From TH5896 sp050748485 (lineage in GTDB: Archaea > Thermoproteota > Nitrososphaeria > Nitrososphaerales > Nitrososphaeraceae): a stretch of DNA of 64,000 nucleotides. The stretch lies in assembly GCA_050748485.1 (NCBI GenBank), contig JBOGPP010000106.1:1-64000 (forward strand), given 5' to 3'. Below are positions 26,368-35,337 of the stretch, in pieces (within the stretch, counting starts at the first letter, position 1; each line of letters opens with the position of its first letter). The translations under genes and the position numbers were made by a program. Below the pieces are notes generated by a model. That model did not search any database, had not been told where the DNA came from, and saw nothing but the letters and a program-made list of their open reading frames with translations.

Positions 26368-27599
26368 GCGGAGCTACACAAAATTCAGAAACAAGCACAG
26401 GAAATTTAGGTCAGATCGAATCTTACCAACATCTCTATGTTGTGATAGAGCATGAAGAAGGCATTCCCGTGCCTGTAAGCTTGGAAATGCTTGGCGAAGC
26501 CAGACGGCTCATGGATAATTTCAACGTGAAATACTCAAGTAACGAAAAAGTGGTCGCTGTAGTACTTGGCGATAATGTTAGATATCTGTGTCAAGAACTG
26601 ATCAGGTTTGGTGCAGACGTAGTAGTGTACGCAGATAATCATTCCTTAAAATACTATACGAATCTATTGTATACTAAAATAATATGTCAAATAGCTGAAG
26701 ACAAGAATGTTGCAAGATCGATATCTCCTAATCGTTCCGAAAATTACAAAAAACCTAGGTATATGTTCTTTTCTGCGGACAACACTGGGCGACATTTGTC
26801 TTCAACGGTGTTGGCACAACTCGAGTCAGGATTGGCATCCGATATTAATAAATTGGTTATTTCTGACCTTGAGATTAGGCACGAACACAAGACTAAGGGT
26901 CAACCCGTTAAATTTGAGAAAACTCTAGAAATGTACAGGCCAGACTTCTCTGGGTTTCTATGGACTACTATCCTGTGCCTTGATAATAGGAATCCAGCTA
27001 TTGCTAGAGAATATCATCCTCAATCATGTAGTATCATTCCAGGTGTCTTCGAACCTATAACCAAGGAAGATCAGCGAACAGGAACGATTATAGATTTTGA
27101 ACCCCAGATCTCCGGCGAAGATTTAAGAATTAAGGTATTAAGTAGAAACATTATTAAGTCTACGATTGATTTTGAGAGCTGCAAAATCATAGTTAGCTAC
27201 GGTCGAGGAATTAGAGATTCTCCCGAGGATAATTTCAAACTGATTGAACAATTCGCCAAAGCACTCAATGCTGAGATAGGTATATCTCTTCCAATCTCAA
27301 AAAGGCCTTACCAAACTAAGGATCAGCATCTGCTGTCCTACATGATCCCCGAAAGGGTGATTGGCACCAGTGGTAGAAAGGTTTCGCCTGTAGTATATAT
27401 CGCTATAGGTATCAGCGGAGCAGTTCAACATCTAGCAGGTATGAAAGAATCAGGCTTTGTAGTTGTAATAAATCCTGACTCGGATGCAGCATTTAGAGAT
27501 GAATGTGATATTTTTATAAAAGGACGATTGGAGGAAGTGTTACCCATTCTCACAGAACACATAAAAAAACATATGTTAATGATAGAGAAGAGGGCCTAA
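26364..27599 (+). CDS. fixB: electron transfer flavoprotein, alpha subunit (FixB)
   Basis: Alpha subunit, 411 aa, longer than the usual ~320 owing to N-terminal and mid-chain insertions. The C-terminal FAD-binding domain is well kept: IVSYGRGI, VIGTSGRKVSPVVYIAIGIS, GISGAVQHLAGM and the ending VVINPDSDAAFRDECDIFIKG. It pairs with FixA and hands electrons to the quinone oxidoreductase next door. Overlaps fixA and lies 3 bp before fixC, so one operon. Confidence 0.92.
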   Translation: MSGATQNSETSTGNLGQIESYQHLYVVIEHEEGIPVPVSLEMLGEARRLMDNFNVKYSSNEKVVAVVLGDNVRYLCQELIRFGADVVVYADNHSLKYYTNLLYTKIICQIAEDKNVARSISPNRSENYKKPRYMFFSADNTGRHLSSTVLAQLESGLASDINKLVISDLEIRHEHKTKGQPVKFEKTLEMYRPDFSGFLWTTILCLDNRNPAIAREYHPQSCSIIPGVFEPITKEDQRTGTIIDFEPQISGEDLRIKVLSRNIIKSTIDFESCKIIVSYGRGIRDSPEDNFKLIEQFAKALNAEIGISLPISKRPYQTKDQHLLSYMIPERVIGTSGRKVSPVVYIAIGISGAVQHLAGMKESGFVVVINPDSDAAFRDECDIFIKGRLEEVLPILTEHIKKHMLMIEKRA

Positions 27600-27602
27600 G
27601 AT

Positions 27603-29480
27603 ATGGAAAGATATGATGTTGCAATAGTTGGAGGAGGAACAAGTGGGCTTACGGCACTACGCCAACTCGCGAACCTTGGAAAACAAGCTGTGTTACTTGA
27701 GGCTGGGAACACTGCAGGAATTAAGAACATTTCAGGAGGGATTCTCTATTCAAAAAAACCTAAGAACGGTAGAGTATATAATATTGAGGATGTATTTGGA
27801 CGGGAATTTATTGACGATGCTCCCTATGAGCGACCCATAACGCAGTATATGTTACATGCGACGTCTAATGATAAATTATATTCAATTGACTTAACTCCTG
27901 TCCACGAATATCAGATCAATTATGCCTACTCTGTCTTACTGAGTAAACTCATTCCATGGCTTGCCAAAGAGGCAAGTGATATTTCAGAAAAAATGGGGGG
28001 AGGGATAATATCCGGAGTCCATGTGAGATCTGTTAGATGGGAACAGGGTAACAGTGATATTGTGATAGATACAGATGAGCTAGAACCATTTAGAGTAAAA
28101 GCTGTTATTGCAGCTGATGGCGTAAACTCTGAACTAGCAGAAGTTACCAAAGCTCGAAACAAGTTCTCTTCTGAACAGCTTTACCAAGGAGTAAAGGTCG
28201 TAATTAAGCTTCCTGAAACAATTTTGGAAGAGAGATTTAATGTTACAGGTGAAGAAGGGGCTGCGCATTTGTTCGCGGGAGATGTGACCATGAATCATAT
28301 AGGCGGAGGTTTTCTGTATACGAATAGAGATACCATTTCTCTCGGAGCAGTATATCACATGGACTCTTTGATGGATTATCCAGTTGAACCCTCACGACTA
28401 ATCGATACTCTAATACGAAATAAGTTAGTAGCAGAATTTGTCAAGGACAGAGTGCCTGCAAAGAAATCTAGTCAAGCTTTGATCTCAAAGGACGAAGAGA
28501 TTCGCCAACACTTTATGGCCGTCAAGCTACTAAAAACCTGGAACAATCTCCGCTCTGAATACTATTCTAGAGATGGAATTAAGCGACTAATCGAAAGCGG
28601 CAAGTATGGGACAAAAGATGAGATAGAGAGTAGGATCGCCTTTCTAGAGAATGAGCTAGTAGAAAAATACAATTATGAATTTGGTGATAATTACGTAGAA
28701 TTAGAATACAGCACTAAATTAATTCCTGATGGCAAGCGATGTAGAATGAAAGCACCTTATTATAAAAATATACTTTTTGTAGGCGATGCAGCTGGTCGAG
28801 GTGTGTTTGTCGGTCCAAGAATTGAAGGGCTTAATGTGGGCATAGATGACGCAGTAAGGGCGGCAAACGCTGTCGCACGGTCCTTAGATAGGAACAACTT
28901 TGATGAGCAATATCTTGGTAATTTCTACACAAAGTCTGTGGAAGAGAGCCCATATACAAGAGACATGAAAGAAATTGACAAGGATTACCTTAAGATTTTC
29001 CTCGATTGCAGCAAGAATATTCCAAAGGATATAGTAGGTTCAAGATATGGGATGATTTTTAAGCTAATGTCCAGCGGCACTTTAAGAGGAATTGCAGTAG
29101 GATTTGCAAATATGCTCGGATTTGACCGTCTATTACCTTTGGTTGAATCTGTTGATACTTACGTAAATGTTCCAGTTGAGCTAGCCGACAGATTGGGCAA
29201 GACTATAGATAGTAACTATGTTCCAACTACTCCATCACTACAGGAAAGGATTGCGAAACTGGATTACGATGATGATTCAATCCCGCATATACAGGTGACA
29301 AAGCCTCGGAGTGAATTTATGCTAAAGATGGTATCTTTGTGTCCTACGCGTTGTTATAGCTGCGAGAATGGTGATGTAATTCTGCAACATGAGGGATGCA
29401 TAGAGTGTGGCACCTGTGCGTATGAAACCTTATGGAGACATCCTCGGGGTACTAAGGGAGTCTCATATAAGTACGGGTAG
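27603..29480 (+). CDS. fixC: FixC-type ETF:quinone oxidoreductase with fused FixX ferredoxin
   Basis: 625-residue fusion. The first ~570 residues are a FixC/ETF-QO flavoprotein with the dinucleotide motif VAIVGGGTSGLTAL (residues 5-18), VIAADGVNS and FVGDAAGRGVFVGP for FAD. The last ~45 residues are a FixX-like 4Fe-4S ferredoxin segment: C-P-T-R-C, then GCIECGTC and WRHPRGTKGV.Y.YG. Together with FixA and FixB this forms a membrane-facing complex that passes electrons from ETF to quinone, and in bacteria can bifurcate electrons from NADH. A charged insertion (about residues 305-375, EIRQHFMAVK onward) is not in standard FixC. Third gene of the operon. Confidence 0.88.
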   Translation: MERYDVAIVGGGTSGLTALRQLANLGKQAVLLEAGNTAGIKNISGGILYSKKPKNGRVYNIEDVFGREFIDDAPYERPITQYMLHATSNDKLYSIDLTPVHEYQINYAYSVLLSKLIPWLAKEASDISEKMGGGIISGVHVRSVRWEQGNSDIVIDTDELEPFRVKAVIAADGVNSELAEVTKARNKFSSEQLYQGVKVVIKLPETILEERFNVTGEEGAAHLFAGDVTMNHIGGGFLYTNRDTISLGAVYHMDSLMDYPVEPSRLIDTLIRNKLVAEFVKDRVPAKKSSQALISKDEEIRQHFMAVKLLKTWNNLRSEYYSRDGIKRLIESGKYGTKDEIESRIAFLENELVEKYNYEFGDNYVELEYSTKLIPDGKRCRMKAPYYKNILFVGDAAGRGVFVGPRIEGLNVGIDDAVRAANAVARSLDRNNFDEQYLGNFYTKSVEESPYTRDMKEIDKDYLKIFLDCSKNIPKDIVGSRYGMIFKLMSSGTLRGIAVGFANMLGFDRLLPLVESVDTYVNVPVELADRLGKTIDSNYVPTTPSLQERIAKLDYDDDSIPHIQVTKPRSEFMLKMVSLCPTRCYSCENGDVILQHEGCIECGTCAYETLWRHPRGTKGVSYKYG

Positions 29481-29565
29481 GCGTATATTTATTTTCCTCT
29501 CTCTTCTCTTAAGAAGAGATATACTAATTCACCAGGATATACCAATTCTTCAGGGTCGAACACCT

Positions 29566-30117
29566 TCAGCTGATCCACTTAATGGAACAGCCAATTGAAG
29601 GAAAGAAATCCTTTTCGATTACGTCTCCTGACAAGACCTTTTTCACATTATCCTCCAATATGGGAATTTTAGGATTCATCTGAGGTTCAATCGCATCATT
29701 TATACGCCCATGATAGACGAGTTTGCGTTTATCGTCAAAAAGAAAGGGATCTGGAGTACAAACGGCACCATACAATTTTGCTATGCGTTGAGTTTCATCA
29801 ATTACGTATGGGAAATTAAGTTTGTACTCTCTTCCAAACCTGATCATGTTATCAAATCCCTCGTTCTCGTAATTGGGATCGTTACTATTGATGCCAATTA
29901 TAGTCAGATCGTCTGTTGGAAATTTAGATTGAAGCTCCACAAGGTCGCCTATCCTAGCCTTTACGTAGGGACAATGGTTACACATGAAGATGACTAGCAA
30001 TGTCTTGCTCTGTGTAAAATTTTCTAACGAGTATTTATTTCCGTCAATTCCGCTCAAGCTAAATCGTGGAGCAGCTTGGCCTGTTTTAAGGACATCTGAG
30101 GATTCTGTCTTGACCAT
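29566..30117 (-). CDS. thioredoxin-fold redox protein (AhpC/TlpA-like)
   Basis: 183 aa with GQAAPRFSLSGIDGNKYSLENF opening typical of peroxiredoxin/TlpA-type proteins and a CxxC active site in FMCNHCPYVKARI. The cis-Pro region and FLFDDKRKLVYHGRIND follow. It lacks a signal peptide, so it is cytoplasmic. This subfamily is often annotated thioredoxin family protein; whether it reduces peroxide or disulfides is unclear. Convergent with fixC. Confidence 0.8.
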   Translation of the reverse strand: MVKTESSDVLKTGQAAPRFSLSGIDGNKYSLENFTQSKTLLVIFMCNHCPYVKARIGDLVELQSKFPTDDLTIIGINSNDPNYENEGFDNMIRFGREYKLNFPYVIDETQRIAKLYGAVCTPDPFLFDDKRKLVYHGRINDAIEPQMNPKIPILEDNVKKVLSGDVIEKDFFPSIGCSIKWIS

Positions 30118-30751
30118 TCTGCGTAATATTGCTGCTTGTCACTATAAAATGTTTTTTTCAAGAATTCGCCTTTATCTTCCATAAATACTCTCATAAATCA
30201 CAAAGCTAATTTTTGAATAATAAAATTGCTTACGGCAAAAAGAACCTAATATCGATAGTCTCTATTGGTCAAGCAATTGGAAATCAGAATTGGCTAGGGG
30301 GAAGGAGGCTTTAATCTAATAGGATCTAAGTCGATCTTCTGAAAATCTCATTTATGACATAATTTAAATAAGTATTCCTATTCAATCCTTAACCAATATC
30401 AGAGACGCCTTTATGTTGAGGCAAACTGATATTATCAATATATACATGTTCGCGATTTCAACGAGCAAAAATCGAAGCAGCTATCACTTGTGTCCAAATG
30501 GTAAGTTTGCCTTAAAGTAGTATTGTTAGTGGTCAGATTACCAGATTACCAGAATGCAGTAAAGATCCTTGAACTTTACAGTTCGTTATCTTTGAGCGTA
30601 TATTTGAAACAAATCCCCCTAATTATTATGTGTTGATTAGTGAAATCAAATCTCATTGGAAAGTGGTGATATAATTCATATCTTAAATCTTTCATCCTGT
30701 TTGGCGATACCAATTGTGATTACTTGAATAGTTATACTTGGACTATTTAGT
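30118..30751. other. 634-bp non-coding stretch before amt promoter
   Basis: AT-rich, no convincing frame. It holds a short tandem repeat at 30534-30552 and several weak TATA-like patches, one of which (near 30440, ATATATACATG) could start another transcript. I see no tRNA or other structured RNA. Confidence 0.45.
30534..30552. repeat. 8-bp tandem repeat, 2.4 copies
   Basis: CAGATTACCAGATTACCAG: the unit CAGATTAC repeats twice and starts a third copy, about 235 bp before amt. Possibly a protein-binding site; could be chance. Confidence 0.35.
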
Positions 30752-30772
30752 TATAAAAATTTTTATACTTGG
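30732..30772 (+). promoter_or_regulatory. amt promoter with flanking direct repeats
   Basis: The TATA region is a 16-bp palindrome, TATAAAAATTTTTATA (30752-30767), ending 17 bases before the amt ATG at 30785, so the transcript would be leaderless or nearly so. The 10-mer TTATACTTGG occurs twice (30732-30741 and 30763-30772), spaced 31 bp apart (three helix turns) and bracketing the box. The second copy overlaps the TATA palindrome end, as an operator would. Nitrogen-responsive control is inference. Confidence 0.5.
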
Positions 30773-30784
30773 GGCGAATGTATC

Positions 30785-32020
30785 ATGGAAGTGCCGATAG
30801 ATACTGGCGATACTGCTTGGATGATGGTTGCTACTGGCTTGGTTCTGCTTATGACACCAGCGCTGGGCTTCTTTGAAGCTGGACTCATCAGGGGCAAAAA
30901 TTCCTTATCTGTGATGATGCAAACCTTTTCGGGTCTGGCAATTCTTTCTGTATTGTGGTTCTTGATAGGATTTACGCTGGTATTCTCTCCTTCAATAGGT
31001 GGAATTATTGGCGGCCTGCAATGGGCCTTCTTCAATGAGGTACCTTTTGATAGCGCTCTGGATTATGCTCCATCTATTCCTGGTGTAACATTTGCTACAT
31101 TCCAAATGATGTTTGCGGTTATAACTCCGCTACTGATCACTGGTGCATTCGCTGAACGGGTAAAGTTCAGCGGATTTGTAATTTTTATTGTGGCATGGAG
31201 CTTCGTGGTGTATTTCCCGCTCGCACACTGGGTTTGGGGAGGAGGTTGGCTAGCTAATCTTGGAGTATATGACTTTGCAGGAGGTATTGTAATTCATACG
31301 TCTGCAGGCTTGGCCTCAATTGCAGCAGCACTTGTCTTAGGGCGTCGAAAGAATTTTGGTCCAGATATAATGGTTCCGCATAATATCCCTCTTGCGGTTC
31401 TGGGTGCATCCTTACTTTGGTTAGGTTGGTTCGGCTTTAATGCCGGGAGTGCACTAGCATCAGGTGCCTTGGCAGCGAATGCGTTCCTAGTAACCCAGAT
31501 TGGAGCGGTGACATCAGCAGTAGTCTGGATTTTACTGTCATGGAAAAGATCGAAGAAACCATCTACGACCGCAGCGATCAACGGTGCTATCTGCGGTCTT
31601 GCCGGTGTGACTCCCGCTGCTGGTTTCATAACAGCACAAAGCTCATTCTTTTTAGGAATTGTGTTGGGGTTTGCTTCGTATTTTGGAATCCTCTTGATCA
31701 AGGAAAGGTTGAAAATCGATGATGCACTCGATGTCAGTTCAGTACATGGCCTAACTGGCATAATTGGAGCGCTCGCTATTGGGTTTGTTGCAACAACTCT
31801 TGTAAATCCAGATGGTCCTGAAGGTTTACTTTATGGAAATGCATCTCAGTTGGCAATCCAAGCTCTAGGAGTGGTTGTAGCCGCAGGCCTGGCGTTTGTA
31901 GGAACCATAGTTATCATGAAGGTGATTGACAAGACAATTGGTCTTCGTGTTACAGAGGTTGAAGAAGATATAGGCTTAGATATTGCTCAACACGCCGAGC
32001 GAGCATATGTAGAGCAATGA
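30785..32020 (+). CDS. amt: ammonium transporter Amt
   Basis: Amt/MEP/Rh family channel-like transporter, 411 aa with about 11 membrane segments. Key features are the opening FFEAGLIRG, the phenylalanine-gate region in WSFVVYFPLAHWVWGGGWL (with the conserved Asp in GVYDFAGG close by), GGIVIHTSAGLASIAAAL and the pore-histidine region DVSSVHGLTGIIG. No separate signal peptide. Moves ammonium into the cell; in ammonia oxidisers it also serves the energy substrate. It is followed by two PII genes. Confidence 0.95.
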   Translation: MEVPIDTGDTAWMMVATGLVLLMTPALGFFEAGLIRGKNSLSVMMQTFSGLAILSVLWFLIGFTLVFSPSIGGIIGGLQWAFFNEVPFDSALDYAPSIPGVTFATFQMMFAVITPLLITGAFAERVKFSGFVIFIVAWSFVVYFPLAHWVWGGGWLANLGVYDFAGGIVIHTSAGLASIAAALVLGRRKNFGPDIMVPHNIPLAVLGASLLWLGWFGFNAGSALASGALAANAFLVTQIGAVTSAVVWILLSWKRSKKPSTTAAINGAICGLAGVTPAAGFITAQSSFFLGIVLGFASYFGILLIKERLKIDDALDVSSVHGLTGIIGALAIGFVATTLVNPDGPEGLLYGNASQLAIQALGVVVAAGLAFVGTIVIMKVIDKTIGLRVTEVEEDIGLDIAQHAERAYVEQ

Positions 32021-32083
32021 GGCGTTGGTTATTACGAGACGATATATATACCACCCAGAATTACATATTTACGAATATTTTCT

Positions 32084-32434
32084 TTGAAAATGCTCCAAGC
32101 TATCATCAGAGCCGAGAAGATGCCAGTGGTTAAAGAGCAATTGCGAGGTATTGGGATTGGGGGTATGACCGTGTCTTCGGTCTCAGGATGGAGCAGACAA
32201 AGGGAACTTCACCTGCAATGGCGTGGACAACCCGTGTCATACGATCTTGTCCCTCGGATGAAGTTTGAAATCGCAGTTCCCGACGATCGAGTAGAATTAG
32301 TAATTAGGACGATTGTAAGACATGCCCGAAGCGGAGAGAGTGGAGAACAAGGGGACGGGATCATATTTCTTTCGAGTATTGAGCAAGCGATTAATATTGC
32401 AACGCTTGAAGAAGGAGACAGAAGTCTGACCTAG
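32084..32434 (+). CDS. glnK: PII signal transduction protein (first copy)
   Basis: 116 aa. The start TTG at 32084 gives MKMLQAIIRAEK, aligned exactly with the usual MKKIEAIIRP opening. The T-loop runs around residues 37-55 (RELHLQWRGQPVSYDLVPR) and the ATP/2-oxoglutarate C-loop region reads SGESGEQGDGIIFL. PII binds to Amt to close it when nitrogen is plentiful. The canonical T-loop uridylylation tyrosine is not at its usual place, though a Tyr is present in VSYDLVP. 64 bp after amt. Confidence 0.9.
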   Translation: MKMLQAIIRAEKMPVVKEQLRGIGIGGMTVSSVSGWSRQRELHLQWRGQPVSYDLVPRMKFEIAVPDDRVELVIRTIVRHARSGESGEQGDGIIFLSSIEQAINIATLEEGDRSLT

Positions 32435-32457
32435 TTTGCCTAGTAGCAGCACCATGG

Positions 32458-32850
32458 TTGGCTCAAAAAATATTATATAAGAATTGGGCATACTCCAATA
32501 GGAAGTTGAAACGAATTGATCTAATAATTCCGCTTGAACGCCTGCGTGATTTGAACGATTTGATGCACGAGCATGATGTAGGTGGACTAACCTTCTATGA
32601 TGTTAAAGGCCGCGGCCGCACAAGACAAGAGCCTGTAGCTGTGGGAAGAGGTGTAATGCGGTACGTCCCCGAATTTGGGTCACGAATGAAAGTCGAGGTT
32701 CTCGTCAGTAACGAGAAGATGAAGCCGCTAATAGATGATATACTGGCAAAGATAGGTACAGGCTCTCTATCAGATGGGAAGATATTTGTCTACGATGTAT
32801 CAGAGGCGTACGATATCGGCTCGAAAGAGTCAGGTGACAACGCCCTGTAA
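32458..32850 (+). CDS. PII signal transduction protein (second, divergent copy)
   Basis: 130-residue PII paralogue with a ~10-residue N-terminal extension and a longer tail than the first copy. The core shows RIDLIIPLERLRDLNDLM, a different, Arg-rich T-loop (GRGRTRQEPVAVGRGVMRYV), and the LSDGKIFVYDV motif. It starts at TTG 32458, 23 bp after the first. The frame of the ATG at 32454 differs, so it is not the start. Two unlike T-loops suggest two targets. Confidence 0.85.
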   Translation: MAQKILYKNWAYSNRKLKRIDLIIPLERLRDLNDLMHEHDVGGLTFYDVKGRGRTRQEPVAVGRGVMRYVPEFGSRMKVEVLVSNEKMKPLIDDILAKIGTGSLSDGKIFVYDVSEAYDIGSKESGDNAL

Positions 32851-32973
32851 CATGTGATTCTTTGGTTGAACTACCAGCGATTGGCGCGTTAAAATGCGTC
32901 GATTAGTTTATCTAAAACCATGAACTATACATCGCGTACTTGAAATATATTCAAGATTCAATTCCTGACGACC

Positions 32974-33360
32974 ATGACGAATTTTAACTCGCTTGAGGAA
33001 GTACTGTCACTTCCTACTCGTAAACTTGTAGTATCTTCAACTGAGGTAGACTTAAGCAAATCTGAAAATAGCATAGTTTTTGTACTACTGGTAGAAGAGT
33101 CTTTTGGGTCTGCGGGTGGACGCGCCGGTGGCTCTGGGAGCAGAAAGATAAGTAGGATACTTGGCTTTAAGATTCACCAGTCAATGATTTCTCTGATGAT
33201 TGATATCCGCGAAATGGACATCATAGATCGCTTTGATGTTCCTTATAGCGCAGTTGCTTTAGATATCACTCTCTCGACTGGACAGAGATCAGTTGTTCAA
33301 GGAATCGTAGATCCTATCTTAATCGAGGAGTACATGCGAATTGTTAATACGGTTGTATGA
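32974..33360 (+). CDS. hypothetical protein, 128 aa, in amt-PII neighbourhood
   Basis: Not recognised. The N-terminal half is beta-type, with a Gly/Ser-rich loop (GSAGGRAGGSGSRK, about residues 46-59) that could bind nucleotide phosphates or be a flexible linker; the C-terminal half ends in helices (DPILIEEYMRIVNTVV). No signal or membrane segment. It begins ~120 bp after the second PII gene. ATG start. Confidence 0.6.
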   Translation: MTNFNSLEEVLSLPTRKLVVSSTEVDLSKSENSIVFVLLVEESFGSAGGRAGGSGSRKISRILGFKIHQSMISLMIDIREMDIIDRFDVPYSAVALDITLSTGQRSVVQGIVDPILIEEYMRIVNTVV

Positions 33361-33382
33361 CTTAAATTCTTAATCTTATTCA

Positions 33383-33754
33383 ATGTCCGAACCTGATCAT
33401 GAGGAAACGGTGGAGAATCTCGCTGCGAGTATTGAAGATCTCTTAAGAATGGGCATCCTCAAATTTGATGATTCAAGTGTGGTCGACCATGAAAGGGTCA
33501 TCCTAACTACCCAGTTCTCGTTCATCCTCTCAAAGCTGATGGAAGATCCGAACGTAATGAAAGAGAATCAAGATGCCCTTCTTAAGGCTCTATATTTCGC
33601 ATTTCTCATCTATCTTGACGATGAACTCAAAATCCCTCGGAGGTTAACGATGGCCTTAGGGAATGACATCGAAAAATTTAAAGATGCTTCAGAATTGTCT
33701 AAATCTGTAAGAAGGTATGTTTTGGTCTTGTTTAACATAATGCGAGAGACGTGA
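33383..33754 (+). CDS. hypothetical helical protein, 123 aa
   Basis: Acidic, mostly alpha-helical protein of unknown family (ILTTQFSFILSKLME; DALLKALYFAFLIYLDDEL). It follows the previous gene by 22 bp on the same strand, so likely cotranscribed. No catalytic motif seen. Confidence 0.6.
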   Translation: MSEPDHEETVENLAASIEDLLRMGILKFDDSSVVDHERVILTTQFSFILSKLMEDPNVMKENQDALLKALYFAFLIYLDDELKIPRRLTMALGNDIEKFKDASELSKSVRRYVLVLFNIMRET

Positions 33755-33883
33755 CCTCAAATTTTGGAGGTGGACCCAGTTTAAGTGTGACTGTATAGGA
33801 TTGAAATAGCGACATCGATGTTACAAGTATTCTTGCTACTTAGGTAATAGTTTTTATAAAGTGGAAAATAAAACGAGTCTAAA

Positions 33884-34309
33884 ATGTCGTTACTGCGCGA
33901 ATCAGGCGAGATCTCTACACGTGATAAAGACAACGACCTACCATCATATGGTGCCCTTGACTACTTTCAGATGCACTTCATCGTTATGGGTAATGTTAGC
34001 AACCCTTCTGAGTTGATAGCAAAATGCAAGGCGAGCACGGTTGGTCATTTTTCTAAGAAGCATGTAGAAAAAATAAATTGGGAAGGGGGAAAGATTGCTG
34101 AGATAGTGAGTAAAGACCAACAATTAGATAGTTATCTTAGAAATGTATTGCTTGAAGAAGGCGAGATTTATATCGACCCGCTAGAAGATCACGTTCGTGT
34201 TTACGGAAAATGGAAGCATCAACAGGAATTAGGTCTGTATGAAGAGCTTGTTCAAACAATGGATCGAATCTGTTACCATATCAAAGCATTTATTAACAAA
34301 CAAAAGTAG
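33884..34309 (+). CDS. hypothetical protein, 141 aa
   Basis: Unknown. Soluble, with a charged N-terminal arm, a middle stretch (DYFQMHFIVMGNVSNPSELIAKC) and a final helix. A TATA box (TTTTTATAAAG, about 33851-33861) sits 23-33 bases before the ATG at 33884, so it has its own promoter and probably a leaderless message. Codon usage resembles its neighbours. Confidence 0.6.
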   Translation: MSLLRESGEISTRDKDNDLPSYGALDYFQMHFIVMGNVSNPSELIAKCKASTVGHFSKKHVEKINWEGGKIAEIVSKDQQLDSYLRNVLLEEGEIYIDPLEDHVRVYGKWKHQQELGLYEELVQTMDRICYHIKAFINKQK

Positions 34310-35217
34310 GTGGATACTACGTTTGAGATGGATCAAACATTAGACATATTGGACACAATTCATTCTTGCATGCATGCCTCTGTTTTAAAATCAGTTAAGG
34401 AATTTTTTCAAACGAACCAGATAGCTACTTCTGAAGTAAAACAGTATTAAGATATAAAAGAACAGAAGTGAGAAAAAGATTCTGCTGAGATGTGCTTGCC
34501 TATTCGGATCCGAAGTGAAATATCTCACACAAACGCTTTTCTCCAAGAAGATCTTGTCGCGATGCGTATTCTCAATCGCTCAAGACGTTGTTAAACACCT
34601 TTCAATTCTAAACCTTCGACCGAAGACTGGTAGAATTATCTCATACGGATTAAAATGACTACTATATTCCACCCCTGACCAAAGTTTTGGCAAGCCTGAT
34701 GCACCCTTAGATTTATCAAGATGTTTTGTTAGGTAATGCTTAATGTTCTCTCTCGATGGTGATCCATCTAAGTCTTCACCACAATTCAGTGAAGGTCGCC
34801 TGAGATTGCTAACTAGTATTTTGCTTATACTCAAAACACATTGAATAACCCAATTTTTTTCATCGACATCTTATTCCAATCCTAGACATCAGACTGCGTT
34901 GATCGGCTCTTCCACAATTGCAGTGATGAGTTTTAGTGCACAGGAAAGATAGCGCTACTAGTTGATACCGCGCAAATCCTTCTTTCACCAACATCTGGTT
35001 ATGTGATTATGACTGCATAAATGTTGATCTCCAATCCGACCTTATGCTATTTTGAACAATTCTGTCGGGTTAGCTGTGTTACAAAAAGGCAGTTTATCTT
35101 TCCAACAGTGATGAGTCCCTGAAACATCGATAATTCAGCTTGATGATTCGCGGAGGGATTGCTGAACTGTTATGCATTATTAAATCGTAGCTATTGTTGC
35201 TCATTTGCTATTTGCAT
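34310..35217. other. gene-poor stretch
   Basis: About 900 bp with no confident gene. One 84-codon minus-strand frame (34580-34834) is listed separately as a doubtful gene. No tRNA or repeat array seen. Confidence 0.4.
34580..34834 (-). CDS. doubtful small protein, 84 aa
   Basis: Frame with a TTG start and no TATA box or ribosome site that I can see. The product (DLDGSPSRENIKHYLTKHLD; EIILPVFGRRFRIERC) has a balanced composition but no family signature. It could be a real lineage-specific gene or chance; I lean to chance. Confidence 0.25.
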   Translation of the reverse strand: MSISKILVSNLRRPSLNCGEDLDGSPSRENIKHYLTKHLDKSKGASGLPKLWSGVEYSSHFNPYEIILPVFGRRFRIERCLTTS

Positions 35218-35240
35218 CCCCTAGGGGAGTCTTATATATA
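35218..35240 (+). promoter_or_regulatory. palindrome CCCCTAGGGG followed by strong TATA box
   Basis: A perfect 10-bp palindrome (35218-35227) sits three bases before CTTATATATA (35231-35240), the strongest TATA-like element in the area. A transcript would start near 35262-35267. That leaves a leader of about 70 nt before the nucleotide-sugar dehydrogenase ATG, which is long for this genome, or else a short RNA of its own. The palindrome is placed where BRE or an operator would be. Confidence 0.45.
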
Positions 35241-35337
35241 CAACTTTCTACGTTGGATCCTTAAATCATTTTTACATTCTTGGGAAGGTTAGTCGCGAAA
35301 ATTTGAGAATGATAGATATTAATTACATCTTTCCCAT

